A stretch of 64,000 nucleotides of DNA. Source: Colwellia sp. Lineage in GTDB: Bacteria; Pseudomonadota; Gammaproteobacteria; Enterobacterales; Alteromonadaceae. The notes under the pieces were generated by a model. That model saw nothing but the letters and a program-made list of their open reading frames with translations, ran no database searches and was not told the DNA's origin. The stretch is from the NCBI GenBank assembly GCA_029938115.1, contig JAPYOP010000003.1, positions 1 to 64,000 of the forward strand, read 5' to 3'. This document shows, one piece after another, positions 8,886 to 17,650 of this stretch; position 1 is the first letter of the stretch, and each line of letters starts with the position of its first letter. A program made the position numbers and the translations under genes.

Positions 8886-8969
8886 TAGCTTTTGATGTGA
8901 TTTTAAATTAGCTTTTAGTGTAACATATGGTTAGCTTTTATCGTAAATAAAAACTAGCTTTTAACGTAG
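8886..8969. promoter_or_regulatory. Four direct repeats with exact 23-bp period upstream of fic
   Basis: TAGCTTTT begins at 8886, 8909, 8932 and 8955, every 23 bp. Each copy extends to the 15-bp consensus TAGCTTTTRNYGTRR; the remaining 8 bp of each period are not conserved. The array starts 6 bp upstream of the fic start codon and covers the region where its promoter must lie. No further copy is found in phase at 8978 or 9001. The natural reading is an operator array for autoregulation by the AbiEi-like N-terminal domain of the Fic protein, but any regulator binding one face at this spacing would fit. Confidence 0.75.
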
Positions 8970-9061
8970 GGTTTAATAACTATTGCCTTTATCTAGCTGT
9001 ATTTTCATTTTAGCTAAAGTAATCAATGAATCCTAGTTAACGTAACGTCATTAAAGAATAT

Positions 9062-9994
9062 CTAAAAGTAATGATGTAAATTCTCATACCCTTGTTTGAT
9101 GTGTTCAATTAACAGCTTAACCTTATTGGGTAAATGCTTGGTAAATGGGTATACGGCATACACACCAAGCTCTCTAGTTTTATAGTCAGAAAGTAGCTCT
9201 ATTAAGTCACCTTGTTGAATATCTTCATAAACACTGCATTTGGGAATATAAGCAATACCATAACCTCCAAGTGCGGCTTTACGTAATGCTTGTGAATTAT
9301 TGGTGGCAAAGCTACCAGATATTTTAATGCTCTGCTCTTTATTGCCTTGACTAAACCGCCACTCATAACCACCTTGCCGCTGATACGTGTATGCTAAACA
9401 GTTATGCTGCAATAAATCATCAGGTATTGTAGGTTGACCATGTAACTCTATGTACTTAGGTGAGCAACATACCACCCAATGAGACGTTATTAATGGCTGT
9501 GCAATCAAACTGGAGTCATCTAGAATGCCAGTTCTAATGGCAAGATCAATCCCTTCTTTTACTAAGTCAACAAAGTCATTCTCTAAACGTACCTCTACTG
9601 AAATACCTGGGTTACGCTGACTAAATTCAGCAATACATTGCGCTAAAAATAATTCACCAGAAATGGTAGGTACTGTCATACGAATATGGCCCGTCATTTT
9701 CTCACCAAAATCCGATACCGAGTCGATAGCCTCTGAAGTTATTTGACTAACCATCTTGGCGCGTTGCGCAAGTATTTTACCTGCCTCAGTCAATGTTAAA
9801 CTGCGTGTGGTTCTATACAATAATTGCACACCGAGCTCTTTTTCTAATCGCGCTATATGTTTGCTAATAACCGAATTAGTTAAATTATTAACCTCCGCAA
9901 CCTTACTAAAGCTACCGAGGTTTACCACCTGTGAAAACAAAATCAAATCATTTGCCAGCATAATTATTGAACTTTTGGAAATAATGTTCTTCAT
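9062..9994 (-). CDS. LysR-family transcriptional regulator
   Basis: This has the usual LysR layout: an N-terminal winged helix-turn-helix (about residues 15-72, with GSFSKVAEVNNLTNSVISKH as recognition region), a linker helix and a periplasmic-binding-protein-like effector domain (about 95-300). The length of 310 aa is normal. The ATG at 9994 is used; the internal ATG at 9961 (MLANDLILFSQV) gives the more typical LysR start and may be the true one. It is divergent from lldD, with about 100 bp between the starts, an arrangement in which LysR proteins commonly control the neighbour. Control of lldD is inference. Confidence 0.9.
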   Translation of the reverse strand: MKNIISKSSIIMLANDLILFSQVVNLGSFSKVAEVNNLTNSVISKHIARLEKELGVQLLYRTTRSLTLTEAGKILAQRAKMVSQITSEAIDSVSDFGEKMTGHIRMTVPTISGELFLAQCIAEFSQRNPGISVEVRLENDFVDLVKEGIDLAIRTGILDDSSLIAQPLITSHWVVCCSPKYIELHGQPTIPDDLLQHNCLAYTYQRQGGYEWRFSQGNKEQSIKISGSFATNNSQALRKAALGGYGIAYIPKCSVYEDIQQGDLIELLSDYKTRELGVYAVYPFTKHLPNKVKLLIEHIKQGYENLHHYF

Positions 9995-10056
9995 TATCTC
10001 TATTTATCACGGAAACATAAAGAGTAAAATAGCGATAGTTTTAAAATATAAATACT

Positions 10057-10073
10057 GTAAAAGCCACTTTTAC
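10057..10073. promoter_or_regulatory. Palindrome GTAAAAG-CCA-CTTTTAC between lysR and lldD
   Basis: A perfect 7-3-7 inverted repeat occupies 10057-10073, ending 22 bp before the lldD start and within the divergent lysR-lldD promoter region. It does not contain the common T-N11-A LysR core in an obvious way. It is a candidate operator or an element of the lldD leader. Confidence 0.4.
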
Positions 10074-10095
10074 TATACCAAACAGGATTAGCACT

Positions 10096-11247
10096 ATGAT
10101 TATCTCAGCACCAACGGATTACCGAAAGGCAGCAAAAGCTAAACTGCCTCCCTTTTTATTTCACTATATTGATGGCGGCTCATATGGTGAGCATACCCTG
10201 AGAAAAAATACAGAAGATTTAGCTGAATTAGCGTTAAGACAACGTGTTTTAAATAATATGTCTGAGCTAGACTTAAGCACGGAACTTTTTGGTGAAAAAA
10301 TGGCGTTACCTATCGCCCTTGCACCAGTGGGACTTACTGGCATGTATGCACGTCGTGGCGAAGTTCAAGCGGCGAAAGCTGCTGACAATAAGGGCTTGCC
10401 ATTTGTCATGTCAACCGTTTCTGTTTGTCCCATAGAAGAAGTTGTGCCAGCAATTAAACGTCCTATGTGGTTTCAACTTTATGTACTTAAAGATCGTGGT
10501 TTTATGAAAAACGTGCTTGAGCGTGCAAAAGCCGCAGGAGTTACCACCCTAGTTTTTACTGTAGATATGCCTGTACCTGGCGCCCGTTATCGTGACATGC
10601 ACTCTGGCATGAGTGGCTCTAACTCCGCCGCTCGACGAGTATTTCAGGCGATGCGCCACCCACACTGGGCATTTAATGTCGGCGTTTTTGGTAAGCCCCA
10701 TGATCTAGGCAATATTTCAACATACCTAGGAGAGCCAACTAAGCTAGCAGATTACATTGGCTGGTTAGGCGAAAACTTTGATCAATCTATTTCTTGGAAA
10801 GATCTTGAATGGGTTAGAGATTTTTGGGATGGACCCATAGTTATTAAAGGCATTCTTGATCAACAAGATGCTAAAGATGCGGTAAGTTTTGGTGCTGACG
10901 GTATTGTTGTCTCTAATCACGGTGGCCGTCAACTTGATGGAGTTTTATCATCAGCTAAAGCACTGCCTAGTATTGCTGATGCCGTAAAAGGAGATATAAA
11001 AATATTTGCCGACTCTGGTATTCGTTCGGGCTTAGACGTAGTAAGAATGTTGGCTTTAGGTGCAGACTGTACTTTACTTGGTCGTTCATATATTTATGCG
11101 CTAGCTGCGCAAGGACAGCAAGGCGTTGAAAATTTGCTAGACCTATACGAACAAGAAATGCGTGTCGCCATGACGTTAACAGGCGCTAAATGTATTAAGG
11201 ACTTAACGATAGATTCTCTTGCGAATATATCGTTGATTAACCGTTAA
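10096..11247 (+). CDS. lldD: FMN-dependent L-lactate dehydrogenase
   Basis: This enzyme oxidises L-lactate to pyruvate at the membrane and passes electrons to the quinone pool. The 383-aa protein belongs to the FMN-dependent alpha-hydroxy-acid dehydrogenase family. The active-site signature [10 protein letters not shown] carries the catalytic histidine at residue 275. The family's other landmarks are present: an N-terminal [37 protein letters not shown], and C-terminal [10 protein letters not shown] followed by LLGRS. Length is close to the usual ~390-400 aa. A close relative acting on another 2-hydroxy acid cannot be excluded. It lies between mobile-element relics with a divergent LysR, so it may be cargo. 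Confidence 0.92.
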   Translation: MIISAPTDYRKAAKAKLPPFLFHYIDGGSYGEHTLRKNTEDLAELALRQRVLNNMSELDLSTELFGEKMALPIALAPVGLTGMYARRGEVQAAKAADNKGLPFVMSTVSVCPIEEVVPAIKRPMWFQLYVLKDRGFMKNVLERAKAAGVTTLVFTVDMPVPGARYRDMHSGMSGSNSAARRVFQAMRHPHWAFNVGVFGKPHDLGNISTYLGEPTKLADYIGWLGENFDQSISWKDLEWVRDFWDGPIVIKGILDQQDAKDAVSFGADGIVVSNHGGRQLDGVLSSAKALPSIADAVKGDIKIFADSGIRSGLDVVRMLALGADCTLLGRSYIYALAAQGQQGVENLLDLYEQEMRVAMTLTGAKCIKDLTIDSLANISLINR

Positions 11248-11258
11248 AACAGAATACT

Positions 11259-11283
11259 AGCGGCAGTTAAATCAACGGCCGCT
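11259..11283 (+). terminator. Weak hairpin after lldD
   Basis: AGCGGC (11259-11264) pairs with GCCGCT (11278-11283) across a 13-nt loop and is followed by TATTTTC. It is the only hairpin near the lldD stop. The loop is long and the T-run short, so termination is only a possibility. Confidence 0.35.
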
Positions 11284-11305
11284 TATTTTCAAAGTTCAAT
11301 ACTGC

Positions 11306-12551
11306 ATGTTAAACATTAACCCTCGAACTAAAGCAGGAGTTATGCAGCGGTGAATTGATAAGTTATTTTTCCAAAAGGTTTTTAGGAAACTTATAAGCTG
11401 AGTTTCAATAGACTGCTTCTCACAACAAAGCTCGCTAAGTGTTTTCCCCTCAATAATATTTAATGAAGTAAGCTCTTGTTGAATTGCATCGATGAGGAAC
11501 GTGGGCAGAAATAAGATACAGCCACTTAGTATATTTGGATAAATAGACTACTTGCTTTTCTTTTTGACAAAATGATGCTGGCATTTTCACGCTTTCTCTA
11601 ACCCATACGCCGCTGCTTAAATCAATATAATCACCTGAGGGAGTTTTTGGCTTTTTAGAGAAAAGTTTAAGAGTTGAAATATTGCTAAACGGTTTGGATG
11701 TTAAAGCCACTATCATCGCAATAATGGCTGGTTTTCTTGACTCTTCGTTTATCAATGCTTGTTGGATGAAAGTAAGCAATTCAATGGCTTCGTGCTCAGC
11801 CAGAATATTTGAACGCCATGGTATATGCATCAACTCCTCTGTAGTTAAACGATTACCGTAAAGCTGGGAGTTATCGGCATCTGTTTGCTTTTCGTCATTT
11901 TCTAACTCAATAAATGATAGTGATACTTCTTTCCACATAGTTGAAAATGTGTCAGGAATATTCAATTCACTTACTTGAATTATTTTCTCTAATGCATTTT
12001 GTAAACGCTGATATTTAAATGATTCAAAATTAATTGCAAATGGAAAACGACTATTGTCTTTTTTAATATTTGCAATAAGTCCCCTCAAAGCGTTTGCAAT
12101 ACCTATAAGGGGATTTTTACTGGATGAACTATTAATATTTGAGTTCAATAATATTTGAAAAAACACTAGTACCAATAAGGATAAAACGTCTTTTTGATCA
12201 GTAGATACCTTTAGGTTAAATGATTGAGAAAATAACGCTGCAAAGGGTAGGCTTCAATAAGGTTTAATAATGGATCAATAAACTCAATTAAGTAATCATT
12301 CTTGTATACGTTAGTATTTTTAACATCGAGTAATGTATCGTATCGCTTAAGTAAAGCTACTTGCTCAGACGTTGGCCACTCAAACCTTAATGCAACTTCA
12401 TGGCATGGAATAACATCTCAACAAGATTTTTCACACCACTAAACTCTGGCGACATACATTTTGGGGAAAGGATCTCAGAAAGAAGAACAGCATCGATTGA
12501 TGGGTTTTCATCCGTAACTTTTTGTATAAAAATATGCTGATTAATTTGCAT
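11306..12551 (-). pseudogene. Decayed paralogue of the giant recombinase (N-terminal quarter only)
   Basis: The start region (ATG 12551 with GGGAGG and AAGG upstream) and protein stretches such as KVTDENPSIDAVLLSEILSP and NILAEHEAIELLTFI are clearly paralogous to the N-terminus of the giant recombinase. Similarity runs from codon 1 to about codon 415 of the intact gene. The remaining ~1320 codons, including both recombinase-like domains, are gone. Frame is broken near 12410, near 12240 and near 11540. The longest open piece is 11450-12175. It is non-functional and marks the second copy of the element. Confidence 0.9.
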
Positions 12552-12569
12552 CCTTGCCTCCCTTTTCAA

Positions 12570-12888
12570 AAATAACCGTTTTTCATTAACTAGAAGGTAT
12601 CACAAACGAAGAGTGGATTTTCAAAACGACATAAAATTCTTATAAACTCTGTTATTTTTAATTGTTTGTGCTGTATTTGTTCTATTTGGTGGTTATTTAT
12701 TCTGGTGGATTTGGTTTTTACATGTGGGTATAGGTAATTGCAATTTGCTAAATAATAACCGTTATCGGGGATTAAATTAACTTTACATACATGGTTTGTT
12801 TATTTCACCGTTATCGGTGATTTATTGTTGATATGTTTACTTTTTCATTTATAATCATTTTTATAGGTGATTAATTTAGAGGGGACTT
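12570..12888. promoter_or_regulatory. Intergenic region with two HipB-type operators (12758-12773, 12807-12822)
   Basis: This gap separates the recombinase relic from hipB. It holds two copies of ACCGTTATCGGKGATT, at 12758-12773 and 12807-12822, whose starts are 49 bp apart. The second is part of the perfect palindrome TCACCG-TTAT-CGGTGA (12805-12820 or one base either side); the first is an imperfect version. HipB proteins are known to repress their own operon through palindromic operators. The left part, nearest the relic, resembles the AT/GT-rich sequence upstream of the intact giant recombinase. Confidence 0.6.
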
Positions 12889-13170
12889 ATGGCAAAGCAA
12901 GTCATTCCAACAGAAATGCCGAGTGAGTCATTGATAACAGACCCTGTTCTTTTAGGCGCTTTGATTAAGGCTAAGCGAACGGCTATTAGAATGAAACTAA
13001 GTGATTGCGCTGCGCTTTGTGGTATTGGCATTAATACGCTTTCACGTATTGAAAATGGCAACCCCAATAGTACACTTGGAGCTGTTTTTTCTGTTCTGAA
13101 TGGATTGGGGATAAAGCTATCTACTTTGGAGCAGATAGACAAAGCCGCAATTAAAAATGATTGGGTATAA
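12889..13170 (+). CDS. hipB: HipB-type antitoxin (XRE helix-turn-helix)
   Basis: This 93-aa protein has an XRE-type helix-turn-helix at about residues 24-75 (LGALIKAKRTAIRMKLSDCA, then GIGINTLSRIENG). It lies immediately upstream of hipA, two bases separating the stop from the hipA ATG, so the pair is one operon. By family knowledge it should bind HipA, neutralise it and repress the operon. Two palindromic sites upstream fit such autoregulation. The start is supported by GAGGGG 5-6 nt before the ATG. Confidence 0.88.
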   Translation: MAKQVIPTEMPSESLITDPVLLGALIKAKRTAIRMKLSDCAALCGIGINTLSRIENGNPNSTLGAVFSVLNGLGIKLSTLEQIDKAAIKNDWV

Positions 13171-13172
13171 AA

Positions 13173-14489
13173 ATGGCATATTCTTTAGATGTTATTTATG
13201 GTCAACAAGTTATCGGCCAATTAACTCAGCGCATAGATACAGGCTTGCTCGAATTATCATATAGTCAGCAGTGGCAAGAAACAGGCTTTGCAATTTCACC
13301 GGCTTTAATGTTTGAAAAGCAGCATGGTAAAGCGGCAGCTTATAATTTTTTAGATAACTTACTTCCTGAAGGTGAAGCGCGAAAATTACTTGCCCAAGAT
13401 CTTGGTGTAAATGAAAAGCAGGTGTTTCCCCAAATAAAAGCTATTGGTAGTGACCTTTGTGGCTCCTTCTCTTTTCTATCAGAGCAAGTATCGCCATCAG
13501 ATGAGCCTATTTTTAGGGTAATTAAAGAAGAAGAGCTTATTCATCGGCTAAATAATAAAGAGGATATTGGGCTTTTACAGTGGGATGAAAAGCCAAGATT
13601 AAGTGTTGCAGGTGTTCAGGATAAATTAAATGTTTTTGTGAATGAGCATGACGAAATTGGTCTAGCTGATGGCACACTAAGCTCTACTTATATTCTTAAG
13701 TTTGAGCGTAAAGACTGTGTTAATTTAGTTATTAATGAATATTTTTGCATGAGGTTATCAGAACTTGTTGGCTTACCAACATCAGAAGTAACATTGAAAC
13801 GATTCGGCAAGCATCCTGCTCTTTTAGTAAAACGCTTTGACAGAAAATATGATGTCACAAGCAATAGAGTATTAAGAAAGCATGTGATTGATGGCTGCCA
13901 AGCGTTGAACTTACCAAGAGACTATAAGTATGAGCGCAACCTAGGTGATGGGAGGGATGTAAAGCATATTCGAGATGGTGCTAGTCTAGAAAAATCATTT
14001 AGTTTTTGTCGCCAATCATCAGAGCCAATTGCAAATATGCAATGGTTAATTAATTGGCAACTGTTTAATTTACTGATCAGTAATTATGACAGCCATGGTA
14101 AAAATATTTCTTTTTTCTTTGGTGCTGGTGAAAGCGTTTTTACACCCGCGTACGATTTAGTCAACGTTGCGATGTTTGATCAATTTAAGCACACTTTAGC
14201 AATGGGCATGGGAGATGAATTTGAGCCTGACACCATCAATGCTTATCAACTGGCGGATTTTGCTGATAGTTGTCAGCTTGATAGAAAGATAGTCAGTAGT
14301 ATGCTCAATGAGCTAGCCACAAAAGTATTAAAAGTACTCGCTGAAAATAATATAGCACCCGAGTTAGAAGCAGCGGGAATAATTTCTGACGAAGAAGCCG
14401 ATTACCTTAATCAAGTAAGTAAGCATATTAGGAAAAGGGCTAGGCACCTATTAGGCCAAACTGATGAAATAACTTTGATTGAACTGTAA
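13173..14489 (+). CDS. hipA: HipA-type serine/threonine kinase toxin
   Basis: HipA kinases phosphorylate translation targets (glutamyl-tRNA synthetase in E. coli) and induce dormancy. The 438-aa protein shows the couple_hipA N-terminal domain (about residues 1-105), the glycine-rich loop RLSVAGVQDKL near 142 with the serine typical of the autophosphorylation site, the catalytic loop NYDSHGKN near 303-310 and the metal-binding YDLVN near 326. All key residues are present, so it is probably active. I chose ATG 13173; a TTG at 13161 overlapping hipB also exists. A deleted relic of a second hipA lies at 6521-6738. The toxin pair probably stabilised the element. Confidence 0.9.
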   Translation: MAYSLDVIYGQQVIGQLTQRIDTGLLELSYSQQWQETGFAISPALMFEKQHGKAAAYNFLDNLLPEGEARKLLAQDLGVNEKQVFPQIKAIGSDLCGSFSFLSEQVSPSDEPIFRVIKEEELIHRLNNKEDIGLLQWDEKPRLSVAGVQDKLNVFVNEHDEIGLADGTLSSTYILKFERKDCVNLVINEYFCMRLSELVGLPTSEVTLKRFGKHPALLVKRFDRKYDVTSNRVLRKHVIDGCQALNLPRDYKYERNLGDGRDVKHIRDGASLEKSFSFCRQSSEPIANMQWLINWQLFNLLISNYDSHGKNISFFFGAGESVFTPAYDLVNVAMFDQFKHTLAMGMGDEFEPDTINAYQLADFADSCQLDRKIVSSMLNELATKVLKVLAENNIAPELEAAGIISDEEADYLNQVSKHIRKRARHLLGQTDEITLIEL

Positions 14490-14745
14490 CGTTCTTTGTC
14501 GCAGCAGACCTTTATTATGCTACAATTATGGTGTTAATGTCATCGGTTGAATAAACTATACATATGACAGTAGTTTAATTTTGTGGCATATAAAAATTTT
14601 GTCTTAATATTGAAAATTAAAACGTTGTCACAACTTTGATAATTAAATGTCTTTAAAATAACACTTTTTTTGCCGAGTGATTTTTAAGGTACATTAAAGT
14701 AAGCTTAGATGATGCAAAAAAATAAGCCTCATAACCCGAAGTTCC
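14490..14745. repeat. Second copy of element end with decayed tRNA-fMet remnant (14728-14742)
   Basis: Bases 14490-14727 resemble 6739-6996 in order and in many short blocks. They lead into CCTCATAACCCGAAG (14728-14742), the anticodon-loop and stem part of the initiator tRNA remnant seen intact at 6997. After that the tRNA similarity is lost. This marks the outer boundary of the second, older element copy. Confidence 0.7.
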
Positions 14746-15098
14746 TATTTAAAAATAATAGCCTCAGTAATCAATTCAACAAATAATATAAATATGTTCG
14801 AAAGAGTACTTTACGTTTGGGAACCAATATATCAATTTCAACTCAGTCCTGATCTACTGGACTTCCTGCGTAAATTACAATATCTGTTAGCAAAACTTTA
14901 GCCCCACTTCTAACGCTCTCATAACTGACGGTGATCTCACATGCAGGTAGCCGTTCTTCAATATTTAAAAACTCAAAGTGAATAGGTGATAAAAGCAAAC
15001 TGCGAGACTGATAATCTAAGCCGAATAATGAGAACAAGCGTAAATGTTAATAATTTTTTTGCTTGAATTATCTCATACTTTCCATAGCTATAGATAAG
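14746..15098. other. Non-coding stretch with a weak 64-codon frame on the minus strand
   Basis: A frame at 14843-15037 on the minus strand encodes a protein-like sequence (IHFEFLNIEERLPACEITV) of 64 residues. It has no ribosome site, and I do not recognise it. It may be the remnant of a larger gene cut by element insertion. No other gene is seen. The region ends where the promoter of the SDR gene begins. Confidence 0.3.
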
Positions 15099-15127
15099 TT
15101 GACAGCACCTTCTACCCTTATGGGTAG
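15099..15127 (+). promoter_or_regulatory. Candidate promoter/operator CTACCC-TTAT-GGGTAG before SDR gene
   Basis: TTGACA (15099-15104) is a perfect -35 box. Directly downstream, CTACCCTTATGGGTAG (15112-15127) is a perfect 6-4-6 palindrome lying where RNA polymerase would contact the -10 region. A near-identical site, CTACCC-ATTA-GGGTGG, occurs at 16214-16229 before the next operon. A repressor shared by both units is the simplest explanation. Confidence 0.55.
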
Positions 15128-15192
15128 CTTAACTAAATTAAAAGTCCTTTATCCTAAAATTTAACAATTAAATTATTATAGATGGGAATGTT

Positions 15193-15960
15193 ATGGGATT
15201 ACTCAAAAATAAAGTCGCTATTATCACGGGCGCATCAACGGGTATTGGTCGTGCAACGGCTATAGAGTTTGCTAAGCAGGGCGCAAAAGTTGCACTTGCT
15301 GATATTAATAATGAAGCAATTAAAGAAACAGCTAAATTAGTAAAAGAAGTAGGTGGAGAAGCAATTACAATTAGTACTAATGTAACCATCTATGACGACT
15401 GTGAAAACATGGTTGCAAAAACAATTGAAGCGTTTGGAAAGCTCGATATTATATTCAATAATGCCGGTATAGCAGGAGATCGTGCTCTTGCTACAGATAC
15501 CACCATCGATATGTGGCAAAAAGTAATTGATGTCAATTTGTCAGGGGTATTTTACTGTATTAAAGCAGCACTGCCAAAAATGATTGATAATGGTAGTGGT
15601 GTAATTATCAACACTGCTTCTGTTGATGGCTTAGTTGGTATGAGTACAATCTCTCCTTATGTTGCCTCAAAGCATGGTGTAATAGGCTTAACAAAATCAA
15701 TTGCGTTAGAATATAGTCGAAAAGGCATACGTAGTCTCGCTATTTGTCCTGGTTTTGTGAAAACACCAATGACTGAAACAGGTTTTTCCGAAGAAGAAAT
15801 AGCCATATTCTCTAGCATTACACCTGTTGGTGATGGGGCAACACCTGAACAAATTGCCGACTTTGTTACTTATTTATCTTCAGACAAAGCGGCATTTATC
15901 AATGGCTCTGCACATCAAATAGATGGTGGCTTATTAGCTGGTATTGGCATTATTGATTAA
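15193..15960 (+). CDS. Short-chain dehydrogenase/reductase (SDR)
   Basis: This 255-aa protein is a classical NAD(P)(H)-dependent oxidoreductase. It shows the cofactor motif TGASTGIG near residues 12-19, NNAG near 90, the catalytic serine in NTASVDG and YVASK with catalytic tyrosine and lysine near 156-160, and PGFVKTPM after the active site. The acidic residue in ALADIN after the second strand favours NAD(H). It is flanked by a palindromic operator upstream and a strong terminator downstream, so it is probably a single-gene unit. Its position before the acyl-CoA dehydrogenase operon suggests a hydroxyacyl or alcohol oxidation step. The substrate is unknown. Confidence 0.9.
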   Translation: MGLLKNKVAIITGASTGIGRATAIEFAKQGAKVALADINNEAIKETAKLVKEVGGEAITISTNVTIYDDCENMVAKTIEAFGKLDIIFNNAGIAGDRALATDTTIDMWQKVIDVNLSGVFYCIKAALPKMIDNGSGVIINTASVDGLVGMSTISPYVASKHGVIGLTKSIALEYSRKGIRSLAICPGFVKTPMTETGFSEEEIAIFSSITPVGDGATPEQIADFVTYLSSDKAAFINGSAHQIDGGLLAGIGIID

Positions 15961-15984
15961 TTATACAACTGAAAATATCAAATT

Positions 15985-16011
15985 AAAACGAGCTTCTTGA
16001 GCTCGTTTTTT
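15985..16011 (+). terminator. Rho-independent terminator after SDR gene
   Basis: AAAACGAGCT (15985-15994) and AGCTCGTTTT (16000-16009) form a perfect 10-bp stem with a 5-nt loop, ending in a T-run. This is a textbook terminator 25 bp after the SDR stop. The A-rich 5' arm would also let it work in reverse. Confidence 0.9.
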
Positions 16012-16329
16012 ATGAAAAATCATCTTGATAACAGCACTCACCATTCCACGAAACTATTTTAACTCAGACAAGTCAATCTCCAGATAATAACTACACTTTG
16101 CATATATGAAGTGTAATTTAAATGTAGTCAAGTGTATTGAAATCGCACAAGTGAAAGTTTTATTTAGTTGTAATTCAATGGGTTAGATGTTTTATTTTAT
16201 TTTTTTTATTTACCTACCCATTAGGGTGGCAGTGAAATTAAAACAAAAAGATAAGGTATAGATATTACAAAAGTTGCTTACATGAAAGTTTTCATGAAGC
16301 AATACAATGAATTTTACAACAGGTGAATT
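16012..16329. promoter_or_regulatory. Promoter region of acyl-CoA operon with operator at 16214-16229
   Basis: No gene is present. CTACCC-ATTA-GGGTGG (16214-16229) copies the architecture of the palindrome at 15112-15127. The surrounding AT-rich tract (16185-16212) and TTTTCATGAAGC further down could hold the promoter. ACAGGTG (16319-16325) is a weak ribosome site before the ATG at 16330. Confidence 0.45.
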
Positions 16330-17607
16330 ATGTTTGAATTTAATGAAGTCCCATTACCTAAACTAGGTATAACAGGTTTAGAAGGTGCCATGAGCGAAGA
16401 AGAGTTAGCTATTCAAGACATGGCTCATCGCTTTGCAGAAGAAGTGATGCGACCTATCGCTGAAAAGTTGGACAAAATGGATCATGAGGCGGCTATAGCT
16501 GAAGATTCACCAATTTGGGAATTTCTAGAAAAAATTGAAGCATCTGGTTTACTAGATTTAGCGGCCATTGCTGGCATGAGTAATGAAGAAAAAGCGCGTA
16601 TTATTCCTATTATTTTTGAAGAAATGGCTTGGGGCGACTCTGGCTTAGCCATGGGTTATTTGGTCAGTAAATTCCCTGCATTTGTTGCTTATGGAACAGG
16701 CGATGCTGAATTAATTGAACGTTTTGGCAATTTACGTGGCTGTTGGGCTGCAACACAACCAGATCGCGGTAGTGACATGGTTGATCTTGAGAAAACGGAA
16801 GGTCACCCTGGAGAAAAACACAGTCGTGGAAACTTAGTCGCTCGCATTGATGGTGATGAAATTGTTATTACCGGGCAAACCTCAGCATGGGTTTCGGGTG
16901 CGCCAATTGCTCAATCAGCATTACTTTATTGCCAGTTTGACGATGGTGATGGCATTTACTATAAAGATGGCAGTCAAAAATATATTGCTGTGCTAGTACC
17001 CTTTGATATTGCAGGAATAAGCAAGGGTAAACCACTTGATAAAATGGGCATGCGCCCTTTATGTCAAGGAGAAATATTTTTTGACGAAGCACGTATCCCG
17101 CTTAAATATATGGTGGCAGATGTTGATAAAGGTTTACCTTCATTTTTTGGCGCACTGACTTTCGCTAACATGGAAATGGGGATTTCATTTACCGGTGTTG
17201 CGCGCGCAGCCTTAGATCACGCACTTGCTTATGTTCATGAACGTAAACAAGGCGGCACTGAGTTAATTAATCACCAAACCGTTCGTTTGCGTTTATTCAA
17301 AATGCATCAAAAAGTTGAAGCCTGTCGAGCTATGGCAAAGCGCGTATTTGACTACAACTATGGACCAAATGGGCCACACCTACTCGCCTCTGCAACATCA
17401 AAAACTTTCGTTACTGATACCTGTGTTGAAGTATGTAGTGAAGCGCTACAACTTTTCGGCGGCAACGGTTTAACCAGAGAATATCCACTAGAAAAATTAT
17501 TTAGAGATGCACGTGCGTCACAAATTGCTGATGGCGAAAATAACATGTTAGGGCTAAAAGCCGCAACGTGGTTAAGCAAAGCCTATAAAGATAAACATGA
17601 CTTGTAA
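16330..17607 (+). CDS. Acyl-CoA dehydrogenase family protein with unusual catalytic position
   Basis: The fold is that of an acyl-CoA dehydrogenase: helical N-terminal domain (about residues 20-140), middle beta domain (about 145-260) and C-terminal helical domain with LQLFGGNGLTREYPLEKLFRDAR. Where medium-chain enzymes have the catalytic glutamate in a YEGT motif, this protein reads IADGENN, so the position holds aspartate. The middle domain also has an insertion rich in charged residues. The enzyme should oxidise an acyl-CoA at the alpha-beta bond, but the altered site leaves chemistry and substrate open. It is the first gene of an operon with a reductase, a ligase and a thiolase. Confidence 0.85.
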   Translation: MFEFNEVPLPKLGITGLEGAMSEEELAIQDMAHRFAEEVMRPIAEKLDKMDHEAAIAEDSPIWEFLEKIEASGLLDLAAIAGMSNEEKARIIPIIFEEMAWGDSGLAMGYLVSKFPAFVAYGTGDAELIERFGNLRGCWAATQPDRGSDMVDLEKTEGHPGEKHSRGNLVARIDGDEIVITGQTSAWVSGAPIAQSALLYCQFDDGDGIYYKDGSQKYIAVLVPFDIAGISKGKPLDKMGMRPLCQGEIFFDEARIPLKYMVADVDKGLPSFFGALTFANMEMGISFTGVARAALDHALAYVHERKQGGTELINHQTVRLRLFKMHQKVEACRAMAKRVFDYNYGPNGPHLLASATSKTFVTDTCVEVCSEALQLFGGNGLTREYPLEKLFRDARASQIADGENNMLGLKAATWLSKAYKDKHDL

Positions 17608-17650
17608 AATCAATAATAAAGTCATTATTACAACAGTTTAAGGAATTAAA

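Noticed and set aside
12876-13142. Minus-strand frame over hipB
   Set aside because: It is the antisense shadow of the well-supported hipB gene.
14843-15037. 64-codon minus-strand frame as a gene
   Set aside because: No ribosome site, no recognisable family and a position between element debris and a promoter; kept only as a note on the gap.
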